Assembly (NCBI GenBank): GCA_029560585.1
Contig: JAKQKQ010000005.1
Location: forward strand, 1-64,000
Reading direction: 5' to 3'
Source of the DNA: Verrucomicrobiota bacterium
Lineage (GTDB): Bacteria; Verrucomicrobiota; Verrucomicrobiia; JADLBR01
DNA: 64,000 nt
Numbering within the stretch: the stretch's first letter is position 1; each line of letters starts with the position of its first letter. The position numbers and the translations under genes are program-made. The notes below the pieces were generated by a model that saw only the letters and a list, made by a program, of their open reading frames with translations, was not told the origin of the DNA and searched no databases. Shown piece by piece: positions 7,619-16,179 of this stretch.

Positions 7619-9922
7619 ATGATCGGAATCCTCTTCATCCGGGACCTCGCGGTCGTGCTGGTCGTCGCCGGCACGGTCGCCTGGCTCTGCCAGCGGCTGG
7701 GGCTTTCCGCAGTGGTGGGCTACCTGTTGGCCGGAATGATCATCGGGCCGCACACCCCGCCATTTGCGCTCGTCACGGACCTGGAGCGGGTGCAGACGCT
7801 GGCGCACGTCGGCCTCGTGTTCCTGATCTTCTCCATCGGCTTGAACCTGAGCATTGGCCGACTGAGACGGCTCGGGCTGCCGGTCCTCGTTGCGACGTCC
7901 ATCGGGGCAATCGTGGTTCTCAACGGTGGCCGCCTCTTTGGATGGGCGATCGGCTGGGGCGACACGGGCGGCCTTTTCTTGGCCGCGATGCTGATGGTGT
8001 CGAGCTCGGCGATCATCGGAAAGATCTTGGCAGAATTGAACCTGACCCACGAAAGGCCAGGCCAGCTGGCGCTGGGTGTGACCGTTCTGGAGGATGCGGT
8101 CGCCATCGCCATGCTCACCCTTCTCACATCGCTGGTGAGATTCGGTGGGGACGCGCCGCCGCCGCTGGCGTCGACGCTCGGCGCGCTGGCCGCGTTCATC
8201 GCATTCATCGCGCTGCTGTCGCTCCTGATCGTGCCCCGCGTGCTGGCGCGGGTCAGCCACGGCGATTTGACCGAGGTCCGCACGCTCCTGGTCGGTGGTC
8301 TGCTGCTCTCGCTGGCTTGGCTGGCCGCGCGGGTCGGCTACTCGCTGGCCCTCGGCGCATTCGTTTTCGGCGCGATCGTGGGGAGCACCCGTTACCGGGC
8401 GGACATCCATCGGGCGTTCGAGGGACTTGGCCAAACGTTTGGGGCTGTGTTTTTCGTGGCGATCGGGATGCTGGTGGATTTCCGTCTCCTGCTGGAGGCC
8501 TGGCCGATGGTGCTGGGCGTGGCGGCGCTCTCGCTCGTGCTGCGGCCGGTGGCGTGTGCCCTGGGTTTTCTCACCGTCGGCAGCACCAGCCGAGAGGCCA
8601 TCCAAACCGGCCTGATCCTGACGCCGCTCGGGGAATTCAGTTTCATCATAGCGCAACTGGGCGTCGAGAGCGGCTCCCTGCCGCAGGCCGCGTATCCGGT
8701 CGCCGTGGGCGCATCGCTGCTCACGTCGTTGGCCGCCCCTATCCTGGCTCGCCGATCGGAATGGATCAGCCATCGGGTCACCCGCATTGAGCCGCCGCGG
8801 GTGAGCCAGTGGTTGGGGTTCTATCAGGGCTGGTTGGCGCGCCTGCGCGGTCGCCAGGCCCCGGGTTCTGTCTGGGCGCTGACGAGTGGGCGCCTGTTGT
8901 ACGTCGCGCTCTATGTGCTGGTCGTCTCGGCCCTGCTGCTGTTCGCGCAGGCGATCCACGCTCGAGCCGTCGCGCAATTCCGGCAGGTGCCGGTGTTGTC
9001 GCATACCGCGGCCCTGCTGTTCTGGGGAGGTTTCGGCCTGCTGCTTCTGGGGCCGCTCATCGCCATCTGGCGCAATGTCTCCGCGCTGGCCATGATGCTC
9101 TCCGAGGCGGCCACGCCTGGGGCCGGTCGGGGGCCGGCCCGTCGGCTGCTGGAGGCGGTGTTGCGCGGCGGGGCGCTCGTCGCCCTTGGGGCATGGCTTC
9201 TGGCGCTCGTGCCCGCGATCCTTCCGGCCCCCGGCGCAACCCTGATCGTGATGCTTGCCCTCGCGGTGTTGGCCGGAGTTTTCTGGCGACGCCTTGTGCG
9301 CCTCCAGAGCATTCTGGAAATACAGATCAGGGACGAGTTTGCCCGGGCCAGTCATCCCACGTCCGCCTCCGCGTGGCCCCACGCGCTGCCGCAGCAATCC
9401 GCGGACTGGGATCTCGATATCGACGAGGTGACGCTCCCAGCGGATTCGGCGCACGCGGGGAGAACACTGGGCCAACTCGCCCCACGCGCGACGCTCGGGT
9501 GTTCTGTCGTGGGGATCGACCGGCATGGTTTTGGCATCGTGAACCCGGGTGCCGACACGGTCCTGTACCCCGGAGACAGACTCTTGCTGCTCGGTCCGGC
9601 CGACCAGCTCGCCAAGGCGGCGCGAGAACTGGTCGTGGCCCCGAGCGAGGCCGGGGCGCCCTCCGGTTTTGACGAACTCACGATGGAGCCACTGGTCGTG
9701 CCCCGCGGTTGCCCCCTGGCCGATCGGCCCTTGGTCGACCTGGATCTGATCCGATCGGTCGGGGTCCAGATCGGCGCCATCCGGCGCGGGCAAGAGCGCC
9801 GCATTTCGCCCGGCGGTCGTGATCGCTTTCAGGTCGGTGACGAGTTGCTCGCGCTCGGTACTCCCGCGCAGATCTCCCAGTTCGCGGCTCTCCTGCAGTC
9901 GGGGTCAACTCTCGATTCTTGA
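7619..9922 (+). CDS. CPA2-family cation:proton antiporter with two TrkA-C domains
   Basis: The 767-residue protein begins with about 12 membrane helices of the KefB/KefC (CPA2) type: LGLSAVVGYLLAGMIIGPHT, a conserved ionisable pair in LTVLED-like position (VTVLEDAVAIAM), and GEFSFIIAQLGVESG. After further membrane segments (about residues 415-560) two TrkA-C ligand-sensing domains follow (about 590-665 and 675-760). The TrkA-N/KTN nucleotide-binding domain normally found in KefC is absent. The start MIGILFIRD is preferred over longer in-frame starts upstream because it begins directly at the first helix. It likely exports K+ or Na+ in exchange for protons. Confidence 0.88.
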   Translation: MIGILFIRDLAVVLVVAGTVAWLCQRLGLSAVVGYLLAGMIIGPHTPPFALVTDLERVQTLAHVGLVFLIFSIGLNLSIGRLRRLGLPVLVATSIGAIVVLNGGRLFGWAIGWGDTGGLFLAAMLMVSSSAIIGKILAELNLTHERPGQLALGVTVLEDAVAIAMLTLLTSLVRFGGDAPPPLASTLGALAAFIAFIALLSLLIVPRVLARVSHGDLTEVRTLLVGGLLLSLAWLAARVGYSLALGAFVFGAIVGSTRYRADIHRAFEGLGQTFGAVFFVAIGMLVDFRLLLEAWPMVLGVAALSLVLRPVACALGFLTVGSTSREAIQTGLILTPLGEFSFIIAQLGVESGSLPQAAYPVAVGASLLTSLAAPILARRSEWISHRVTRIEPPRVSQWLGFYQGWLARLRGRQAPGSVWALTSGRLLYVALYVLVVSALLLFAQAIHARAVAQFRQVPVLSHTAALLFWGGFGLLLLGPLIAIWRNVSALAMMLSEAATPGAGRGPARRLLEAVLRGGALVALGAWLLALVPAILPAPGATLIVMLALAVLAGVFWRRLVRLQSILEIQIRDEFARASHPTSASAWPHALPQQSADWDLDIDEVTLPADSAHAGRTLGQLAPRATLGCSVVGIDRHGFGIVNPGADTVLYPGDRLLLLGPADQLAKAARELVVAPSEAGAPSGFDELTMEPLVVPRGCPLADRPLVDLDLIRSVGVQIGAIRRGQERRISPGGRDRFQVGDELLALGTPAQISQFAALLQSGSTLDS

Positions 9923-9985
9923 CAGCGCTCGCCTGAGGCACCGGACTTTCATTGTATTGGCGCGGCCGATCAAATACGCTTTGAC

Positions 9986-11224
9986 ATGTTCAAGCGGACG
10001 GCGGCGGCACGCTTGGCGAGGGCACCGCGGAACTGGGATTCTAGCCGGACTGGGGGGCGACTCGTTTCCGCGATTTTGGCCGGGGCGGCGCTCGCGGGCA
10101 TCGTGTCGGCGGGGGCGTCTGACGGGAAGACGCCGGCCGAGCGGGCGATCGTCAGTGAGGGCGACACGGCGCGCCTGATGCGGGTGTTTGACAGGGCCCG
10201 TCGTGGCGAGGCCTTGACGGTGGGGGTGATTGGCGGCTCGATCACGCAGGGGGCCGCGGCCACCAAGCCGGAGAACCGGTATGGGAATCTCGTCGCCGCT
10301 TGGTGGAGGCAGACGTTTCCGAACGCGAAGATCGACTTTGTCAACGCGGGGATCGGCGCGACGGGCTCCAGCTATGGTGCGCTGAGGGCCAAGCGGGACC
10401 TGCTATCGCACCGGCCAGATTTCGTGGTGGTGGAGTATGCCGTCAACGACGGCAACACGCAGGCATCGGCAGAGACACTCGAGGGACTCGTGCGCCAGAT
10501 CCTGAAGCGGCCCAATCGGCCGGCCTTGCTGCTCCTCTTCATGATGAACAGGACCGGCGGCAGCGCCCAGCAGTGGTTCGTCAAGGTGGGCGAGCACTAC
10601 CACCTCCCGATGGTCAGTTACCGCGACGCCCTCTGGCCTGAGATCGAGGCGGGGCGGATGAAATGGGACGACATCAGCCCCGATCAGGTTCACCCCAATG
10701 ATCGGGGCCACGCCGCGGCTGCGGGATGGGTGATCGCCTCGCTCCAGCGCGCCCTCGACAAGTTTCCCGCAGCCGGAGCGCCCCCCGAGCCCGGGGAAAT
10801 CCCCGCGCCAATTTTTACCGACGTGTATGAATTCACGGCCCTGCAGGAGGCCGAGGCGCTGCAGCCCGTTGCCAACCAGGGTTGGGTGCGCGATCCCAAG
10901 ACCAAGAGTTGGACCAGCGATAGGCCTGGCAGCATGATCGAGTTCGAGATCGCTGGGCGGATCATTTTCGGCATGCACTACGTCATCAAGGGGCCCATGG
11001 GCCGCGCGCAAGTGACGGCCGACGGCGGTGCCCGCAAGACCCTCGAGGGATGGTTCAACCAGACGTGGGGTGGATACAGGCAGACAAATCCCCTCGCGGC
11101 CGATCTTTCGACGGGCACTCATCGCTTGCGGTTCGAGCTTCTCCCCACCAAAGCCGAGGGAAGCACCGGACACGAGTTTCGGATCCTGGGCCTCGGGGCC
11201 GCCGGACTCGCGCCGGATCCGTGA
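9986..11224 (+). CDS. Secreted SGNH/GDSL-family hydrolase
   Basis: The 412-residue protein has a long N-terminal signal region (hydrophobic at about 28-45). SGNH blocks are clear: GVIGGSITQG (catalytic Ser, about residue 80), NAGIGATGS (block II Gly), VEYAVNDG (block III Asn, about 150) and DQVHPNDRGH (block V Asp/His, about 230). The C-terminal 150 residues (from about 275) look like a beta-sandwich with RIIFGMHYVI and RLRFELLP strands, as found in acetyl-xylan-esterase or glycan-esterase relatives. An extracellular carbohydrate esterase is the most likely role. Confidence 0.82.
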   Translation: MFKRTAAARLARAPRNWDSSRTGGRLVSAILAGAALAGIVSAGASDGKTPAERAIVSEGDTARLMRVFDRARRGEALTVGVIGGSITQGAAATKPENRYGNLVAAWWRQTFPNAKIDFVNAGIGATGSSYGALRAKRDLLSHRPDFVVVEYAVNDGNTQASAETLEGLVRQILKRPNRPALLLLFMMNRTGGSAQQWFVKVGEHYHLPMVSYRDALWPEIEAGRMKWDDISPDQVHPNDRGHAAAAGWVIASLQRALDKFPAAGAPPEPGEIPAPIFTDVYEFTALQEAEALQPVANQGWVRDPKTKSWTSDRPGSMIEFEIAGRIIFGMHYVIKGPMGRAQVTADGGARKTLEGWFNQTWGGYRQTNPLAADLSTGTHRLRFELLPTKAEGSTGHEFRILGLGAAGLAPDP

Positions 11225-11674
11225 CGGGAACAGGCCGGGATGCACGCCGGGGCTCTGTGTGATTAAGGTCAGTCCCCCGATCGTCCTTTTCCTCACCTTG
11301 CCGCCGTCCTCACCGTCGCGCCAATCGCGCTGATCCTCGTGCAGACCGTCGCGTCCGGCCCGTACCGCAACCAGTTCGCGCTGGATGCCACCGGACTTGA
11401 TTGGCTCGAGGCGGTGGACATGGATGCGGTGGCAGAGTGAAGCGACGGCACCGCTTTGGCACCGGGCGGGAGGCCGGCTCCGCCGGTCGCGGAAAGCGGC
11501 GGCGTCGCCGCCGCAGCAAAACGCGAGGGGCAGGATTCTCTGGAGCGGCGCGCGAACGCGCCGCATTGGCCGTTGGTCCGGCACAGGCAAAGCGGTGCCG
11601 CCCTGCGGCGGCATCGCACCATGGGGCGCCTCTGCGGGATTGCCATGGTGCCCGCGTCGTCCATTCTCGAACCT
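11225..11674. other. Intergenic region rich in GC palindromes
   Basis: No gene is supported. Around 11440-11640 are several self-complementary blocks (AAAGCGGCGGCGTCGCCGCC, GGCGCGCGAACGCGCC, GGTGCCGCCCTGCGGCGGCA) similar to hairpin repeats scattered between genes in PVC genomes. An in-frame extension of the downstream oxidoreductase reads through them but looks non-coding. Confidence 0.6.
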
Positions 11675-13102
11675 ATGCGCAGGCGGAAATTTCTGGAGAG
11701 GATTGTCGGGGCTTCGGGTGTGGCGGGTCTCGTGGGCTGGGCGAGTCGGGCGCGAGCCGCGTCCCAGGCCAATGACCGGATCAATTTCCTTGCCATAGGC
11801 GTGCGGAATCGGGGCGGTGCGATCTCGGTTGGGAGTCGTGCGCTCGGAAGAGTGGTCGCCTGCTGCGATGTGGACAGCGCGTGCGTGGAGCGATTCTTCG
11901 GCCACCTCGACAAGGTTCAGCCCGAGCGGCCAAGGGTCTATCGGGATTATCGCGAGGCGATCGCGCGCGATGACATCGATGCGGTCACGATCGGGACGCC
12001 CGACCACTGGCACGCCAAGATGATCGTGGATGTGGTCCGGGCGGGCAAGGATGTGTACGTCGAGAAACCGATGACCCTGACCGTGGCCGAGGGCGAGGCG
12101 GTGTGCCGCGCCGTCAGGGAGAGCGGCCGTGTCGTGCAGGTGGGCACGCAGCAGCGCAGCGAGTACGATGGGATTTTTTTGAAGGCCGTGGCCCTGGCGC
12201 GGCTTGGGAAGTTCGGCCCGAAGGTCACCGCGACGGTGAAGCTCCCGCCCCGCTATGGGAAGGCGGGGCCACCGTTTCCGTTCGTGGCCGTGCCGGAGGG
12301 GCTGGATTGGGAGCGGTGGCTCGGGCCTTCGCCGAAATCAGGGTATTGTCCGCAGCGATGCCACGGGACCTGGCGGATGTGGCTCGAGACGGGTTGTGGG
12401 CCGCTGACCGATTGGGGCGTTCACCATGTGGACATCGCGGTGTGGGCCATCGACCCTCCCGCCGAGGGCGTCGTCGAGGTGGCGGGCGCCGGCACATTCC
12501 CGCACGGGCGAGAGGCGTCGCTCGATGCCCTGCTGGGACGTCGGCCGTTCGAGTCATTGCCCAATGCGTTCAGCACGGTGACGGATTACGAGGCGGTGCT
12601 GCGCTTCCCGGGCGGGCACGAATTGCGGATCGATGGCCGCGAGCGCCCGGGCCAGGCGGGGAAACCGGCCAATGGGCTCGAGTTGTCTGGCGAGAGCGGG
12701 TCGGTGTGGGTCAGCCGCGAGGGCAAGGAGCACGGGATCCAGGGATCGGCCCTTGATAGGGCGGAGGCCGATGCCAGAGGGAAGGAGGCAGTTCGCGAGG
12801 CGATGATGCGGTTGTACAAAGGCAAGGTGCCGCGCTGGGCCCAGGCGGAAAAGGTGCTCGGCGACATCGTGCCCACCGCGCACATGGATAACTTCGTCGC
12901 CTGCATGCGCGATCGCGGGGAGCCGGTTTCCGATGTCTGGTCCCACCATCGAAGCAACACGCTTTGTCTGCTGGCGCATATCGCGATGCTTGTGGGGCGA
13001 CCCGTCCGCTGGGATTTGGGCAAGGGCGCCATCGTGGATGACGTCGAGGCCGCGGCGCTGCTCCGACGGGAGCCAAGGGCGGGATATGGACTGGGCGCGT
13101 GA
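11675..13102 (+). CDS. Tat-exported Gfo/Idh/MocA-family oxidoreductase
   Basis: This 475-residue protein starts MRRRKFLERIVGASGVAG, a twin-arginine signal. Then follow a Rossmann fold (INFLAIGVRNRG, VVACCDVD), the nucleotide-binding TPDHWHAKM, and the family hallmark YVEKPM (about residue 130). TDWGVHHVD (about 250) provides the substrate-domain histidine. Such exported relatives in PVC bacteria are thought to act on sugars with tightly bound NAD(P). A start at 11645 adds only a short leader, so I chose the one directly before the RR motif. It lies about 65 bases upstream of a sulfatase. Confidence 0.9.
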   Translation: MRRRKFLERIVGASGVAGLVGWASRARAASQANDRINFLAIGVRNRGGAISVGSRALGRVVACCDVDSACVERFFGHLDKVQPERPRVYRDYREAIARDDIDAVTIGTPDHWHAKMIVDVVRAGKDVYVEKPMTLTVAEGEAVCRAVRESGRVVQVGTQQRSEYDGIFLKAVALARLGKFGPKVTATVKLPPRYGKAGPPFPFVAVPEGLDWERWLGPSPKSGYCPQRCHGTWRMWLETGCGPLTDWGVHHVDIAVWAIDPPAEGVVEVAGAGTFPHGREASLDALLGRRPFESLPNAFSTVTDYEAVLRFPGGHELRIDGRERPGQAGKPANGLELSGESGSVWVSREGKEHGIQGSALDRAEADARGKEAVREAMMRLYKGKVPRWAQAEKVLGDIVPTAHMDNFVACMRDRGEPVSDVWSHHRSNTLCLLAHIAMLVGRPVRWDLGKGAIVDDVEAAALLRREPRAGYGLGA

Positions 13103-13168
13103 GCCATGTCTGTCCCAACCCCGGAATGCTGATCCTAGCTTGAGTCGTTCGACCACGGACGCACACCG

Positions 13169-14602
13169 ATGAAACACGCCCTTGCCCTCGTTCTTGGCCT
13201 TGTCGCGTTGCCACTGCGCGCGGCGGACGCCGGCCCGACCAGGCCGAACATCATCATCATCCTCGCCGATGACTTGGGCTACGGCGAACCTGCCTGCTAT
13301 GGTGGTGACATCCCGACGCCGCACATCGATTCGCTCGCGCGGAATGGCGTCCGGTTCACTGACGCTTATGTGACGGCGCCATTTTGCGCCGCGTCGCGGT
13401 CGTCGCTGCTCACCGGGCGCTATGGCACGCGCTTCGGATTCGAGTTCAACCCACTCGGGCCCAAGAACGCCGAGCCCGGCATCGGGCTGCCACTGACCGA
13501 GCGCACATTGGCCGACGCGCTTCGCGAGGCCGGCTACGCCACCGCGCTCGTCGGCAAATGGCACCTCGGAGGAACGGCGCCTTTCCATCCCCAGCGGCGA
13601 GGCTTCGACGAATTCTTCGGCTTCCTCCACGAGGGCCATTATTATGTCCCGCTCCCGTGGGCCGAGCACGTCACCTGGCTTCGCCGCAAGACGCTCCCGG
13701 ATGGCACCCAGGGCCGCTGGACGTCGCCCGATGGCCGGGTCGTGTGGTCCACGCACCTCGGCCGCAATGAGGATGACTACGACGCCGACAACCCGTTGCT
13801 CCGCAGCGGCCAGCCGATCGATGAGCGCGCGAATCTCACCGAGGCATTCACGCGCGAGGCAAAGGGCTTCATCGAGCGCCACCGGGCCCAGCCATTTTTT
13901 CTCTATCTCGCCTACAATGCGGTTCACAGCCCCATGCAGGCTCCGGACCGATATCTCCAGCGCTTTGCCGGGATCGCCGACATCCACCGGCGCATCTTTG
14001 CGGCGATGCTGACGCTGCTCGACGACGGCATAGGCCGCGTGATTGAAAAGCTGCGCGCGTGCGAGATCGAGGAGCGCACGCTGATCGTATTTTTGAGCGA
14101 CAACGGCGGGCCGACGAGCGAACTGACATCGAGCAACCTGCCTCTCCGCGGCGGGAAGGGGCAGTTCTACGAGGGCGGCGTCCGCGTGCCCTTGATCCTC
14201 CAGTGGAAGGGCCGATTGCCGGCCGGCCGCGTCGAGAGCCGCGCCGCCGGATCGCTGGACCTGTTTCCCACAGCGCTCGCCGCCGCCGGTGGCAGGACCG
14301 ATGCGAAACTCGACGGAGTCGATCTCATGCCCCGCCTCACAGCACCTGACGGCACGCCGATCCGCGAAACACACTTCTGGCGCGTCGGGGGTCAGGCCGC
14401 GATGCGGCACGGAAACTGGAAGATCGTCCGCCAGAGGGGAGGTGCCTGGGAACTCTACGACCTCGCCGGTGACATTGCCGAGACCCGCGATCTCGCCTCG
14501 CAGCAAACCGACAGGCTCCGCGAGCTCAAGGTCCGATGGGAACAGTGGAATGCCGAACAGGTCGCCCCCGCCTGGGAGCCCACCGGCCGGAAGGTCAAGT
14601 AG
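13169..14602 (+). CDS. S1-family sulfatase, secreted
   Basis: A signal peptide (residues 1-18) precedes the alkaline-phosphatase-like sulfatase fold. PNIIIILADDLGYG provides metal ligands Asp34/Asp35. The C-x-A-x-R sequon CAASR has Cys73 as the formylglycine precursor. KWHLGG and LSDNGG (Asp311/Asn312) complete the site. At 477 residues it has normal length. The maturation enzyme (formylglycine-generating enzyme or anSME) is not in the window. It probably removes sulfate from a polysaccharide fragment. It sits in the same direction behind the Gfo/Idh/MocA gene, possibly co-transcribed. Confidence 0.93.
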   Translation: MKHALALVLGLVALPLRAADAGPTRPNIIIILADDLGYGEPACYGGDIPTPHIDSLARNGVRFTDAYVTAPFCAASRSSLLTGRYGTRFGFEFNPLGPKNAEPGIGLPLTERTLADALREAGYATALVGKWHLGGTAPFHPQRRGFDEFFGFLHEGHYYVPLPWAEHVTWLRRKTLPDGTQGRWTSPDGRVVWSTHLGRNEDDYDADNPLLRSGQPIDERANLTEAFTREAKGFIERHRAQPFFLYLAYNAVHSPMQAPDRYLQRFAGIADIHRRIFAAMLTLLDDGIGRVIEKLRACEIEERTLIVFLSDNGGPTSELTSSNLPLRGGKGQFYEGGVRVPLILQWKGRLPAGRVESRAAGSLDLFPTALAAAGGRTDAKLDGVDLMPRLTAPDGTPIRETHFWRVGGQAAMRHGNWKIVRQRGGAWELYDLAGDIAETRDLASQQTDRLRELKVRWEQWNAEQVAPAWEPTGRKVK

Positions 14603-14699
14603 GGATAAGGCGGGCCGTCGGAGCGGATGAAATTTTTCATGCGCCCGGGCATTTCGGATGATAGCATGGTCTCCGGAATTCATCCGCAAGGAGGGCAAC

Positions 14700-15095
14700 A
14701 TGCGATATATCGCAATCACGATCCTCACTTCCATCGCGTCATTATCGTTTTCGGCGGACGATGCGCGCCAGCAACTGGTGGGCACCTGGGTCGGGCACGT
14801 CGATGGCGGTGCCAAGGGACATAAGCTGACCATCACCGATACCAAGATCACCGGCGTCCAGAATGAGACCCGCGATCTTGGCGAGGGCACGTTCGTCATC
14901 GACAAGAGCCAGACGCCATGGCATTTGGACGCCACGGCCTTGAAGGGGCGCGACAAGGGGTCCGTCTACACGGGCATCTATGAGATTAAGGACGACACGT
15001 TGCGCTGGTGCGTCGCCACGCCCGGGAAGGACCGGCCGACCAAGTTCGACACGAAGGGATCCCAGTTTCTTCTCGTGCTGAAGAAACAGCCGTGA
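14700..15095 (+). CDS. Small secreted TIGR03067-type protein
   Basis: The 131-residue product has a Sec signal (MRYIAITILTSIASLSFSADD) followed by QQLVGTWVGHVDGG, TITDTKITG, ATALKGRDKGSVYTGIYEIKDDTLRWC and a closing LLVLKKQP. This matches the TIGR03067 lipocalin-like beta-barrel pattern common in Planctomycetota and Verrucomicrobiota, whose function is unknown. AAGGAGG eight bases upstream fixes the start; longer in-frame starts lack this. Confidence 0.8.
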   Translation: MRYIAITILTSIASLSFSADDARQQLVGTWVGHVDGGAKGHKLTITDTKITGVQNETRDLGEGTFVIDKSQTPWHLDATALKGRDKGSVYTGIYEIKDDTLRWCVATPGKDRPTKFDTKGSQFLLVLKKQP

Positions 15096-15257
15096 TCGGC
15101 GCAGAACATTGTTCCGGCTGCGGTGAAAAGAGTTATCCGGACCACGCGGCCATACCGTGTGGCATTCTGAGCGCCCGTGCTATATTCCTGCCAAGAGATT
15201 GAATCGTTGCAGATCCAGGCGCGTCTGATTGACCGCTGGAGATGAAAGGAGATCACG

Positions 15258-15692
15258 ATGAAGGCATTGGGATGGATTAAGGCCGGGGCAATAGGTGTCG
15301 CCGGGTTGCTCGGATCGTCCGCCGGTGTGTGGGCCGATAGTTTTTCCATCGGCGTTGGTTTTGGCGGCGGCCACTACTACGGGCACCGCCATGGTCACTG
15401 TTACTATGGTCCCCGGTACTATCACGCTTCGCCCTATTTCTATGGGACGCCTGGGGTCGTGGTGGTGGAACGGCCGACCCGCGTGGTGACCGTTGATCGC
15501 GGCGACTCGCAATGGGAGATGGTGCGCGACGTGCAGCTGGAGCTGCGGCGCAGGGGCTTCTACGGCGGACAGGTCGACGGGATCTTTGGCCCGCGGACCC
15601 GGGACGCCCTGGCCGCCTATCAGAGCCGTCGAGGGTTGCTGGTGACCGGAGCCATCGATCGCGAAACACTGCGGGCACTCGGTCTCGATTAG
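15258..15692 (+). CDS. Secreted peptidoglycan-binding-domain protein
   Basis: The 144-residue product has a signal peptide (about residues 1-26), a Gly/His/Tyr-rich stretch (GGGHYYGHRHGHCYYGPRYY, residues 36-55), and a C-terminal PG_binding_1 domain (VQLELRRRGFYGG, DGIFGPRTRDALAAYQ, GAIDRETLRALG). AAAGGAG upstream supports the start. It likely binds peptidoglycan at the periphery of the cell. The His-rich part could also bind metal, which is a guess. Confidence 0.85.
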   Translation: MKALGWIKAGAIGVAGLLGSSAGVWADSFSIGVGFGGGHYYGHRHGHCYYGPRYYHASPYFYGTPGVVVVERPTRVVTVDRGDSQWEMVRDVQLELRRRGFYGGQVDGIFGPRTRDALAAYQSRRGLLVTGAIDRETLRALGLD

Positions 15693-15755
15693 TGCGTTGT
15701 CTCGTTTGGTTCTGACGGGTTGTCATTCCCCGCCTGTCGTCGGCATCATCGCCCC

Positions 15756-16010
15756 ATGATCGATCCGGGGATTTGCCCGTTGTGCGGTGGGCCGAACCAG
15801 TGCGTGCACGTCGGGCCGGTTCCCCGCAAGGGACCGTGCTGGTGCGCCGCGGTCGTCTTCCCGCAGGAGTTGTTGGACATCGTCCCAGACGAAGCAAAAC
15901 ACCGGGCCTGCATCTGCAGGCGATGTGTGGAGAAATTCTATCGCGAGCGGAATATGCCGGTGCGGTATCACACCGACCTGTACGTGAGGGGGTCAACTCT
16001 TGAAACTTGA
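15756..16010 (+). CDS. Small cysteine-rich CWC-family protein
   Basis: The 84-residue product has an N-terminal CPLCGGPNQC, a CWC motif (GPCWCAAV, residues 27-34) and a C-terminal CICRRC. This fits the cysteine-rich CWC domain family, short zinc-ribbon-like proteins of unknown role. I placed the start at the ATG just before ICPLCG; upstream in-frame codons lack support. Confidence 0.75.
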   Translation: MIDPGICPLCGGPNQCVHVGPVPRKGPCWCAAVVFPQELLDIVPDEAKHRACICRRCVEKFYRERNMPVRYHTDLYVRGSTLET

Positions 16011-16179
16011 AAATCGCTACCCGAACGCATCGAGCTTTACGGCGACTTTCTGATCCGTCCGCGCTGGCGCCTTGGCGCATCCGTTCCGCGCCCAATCTCC
16101 CGCCACCGGGCGAACCCGGATGGCGTCCGCGTTTCAAGCATCGGTTGAAAAGAAGGGGGTCAGCTCGTAGGATAACGCC

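Noticed and set aside
7457-9793. Long open frame of 778 codons on the minus strand
   Set aside because: It lies opposite the CPA2 antiporter, has a composition of Gln/Arg/His typical of antisense frames in GC-rich genes, and lacks recognisable domains.
12554-14956. 800-codon minus-strand frame
   Set aside because: It is antisense to the Gfo/Idh/MocA oxidoreductase and sulfatase genes, both of which are clearly real.
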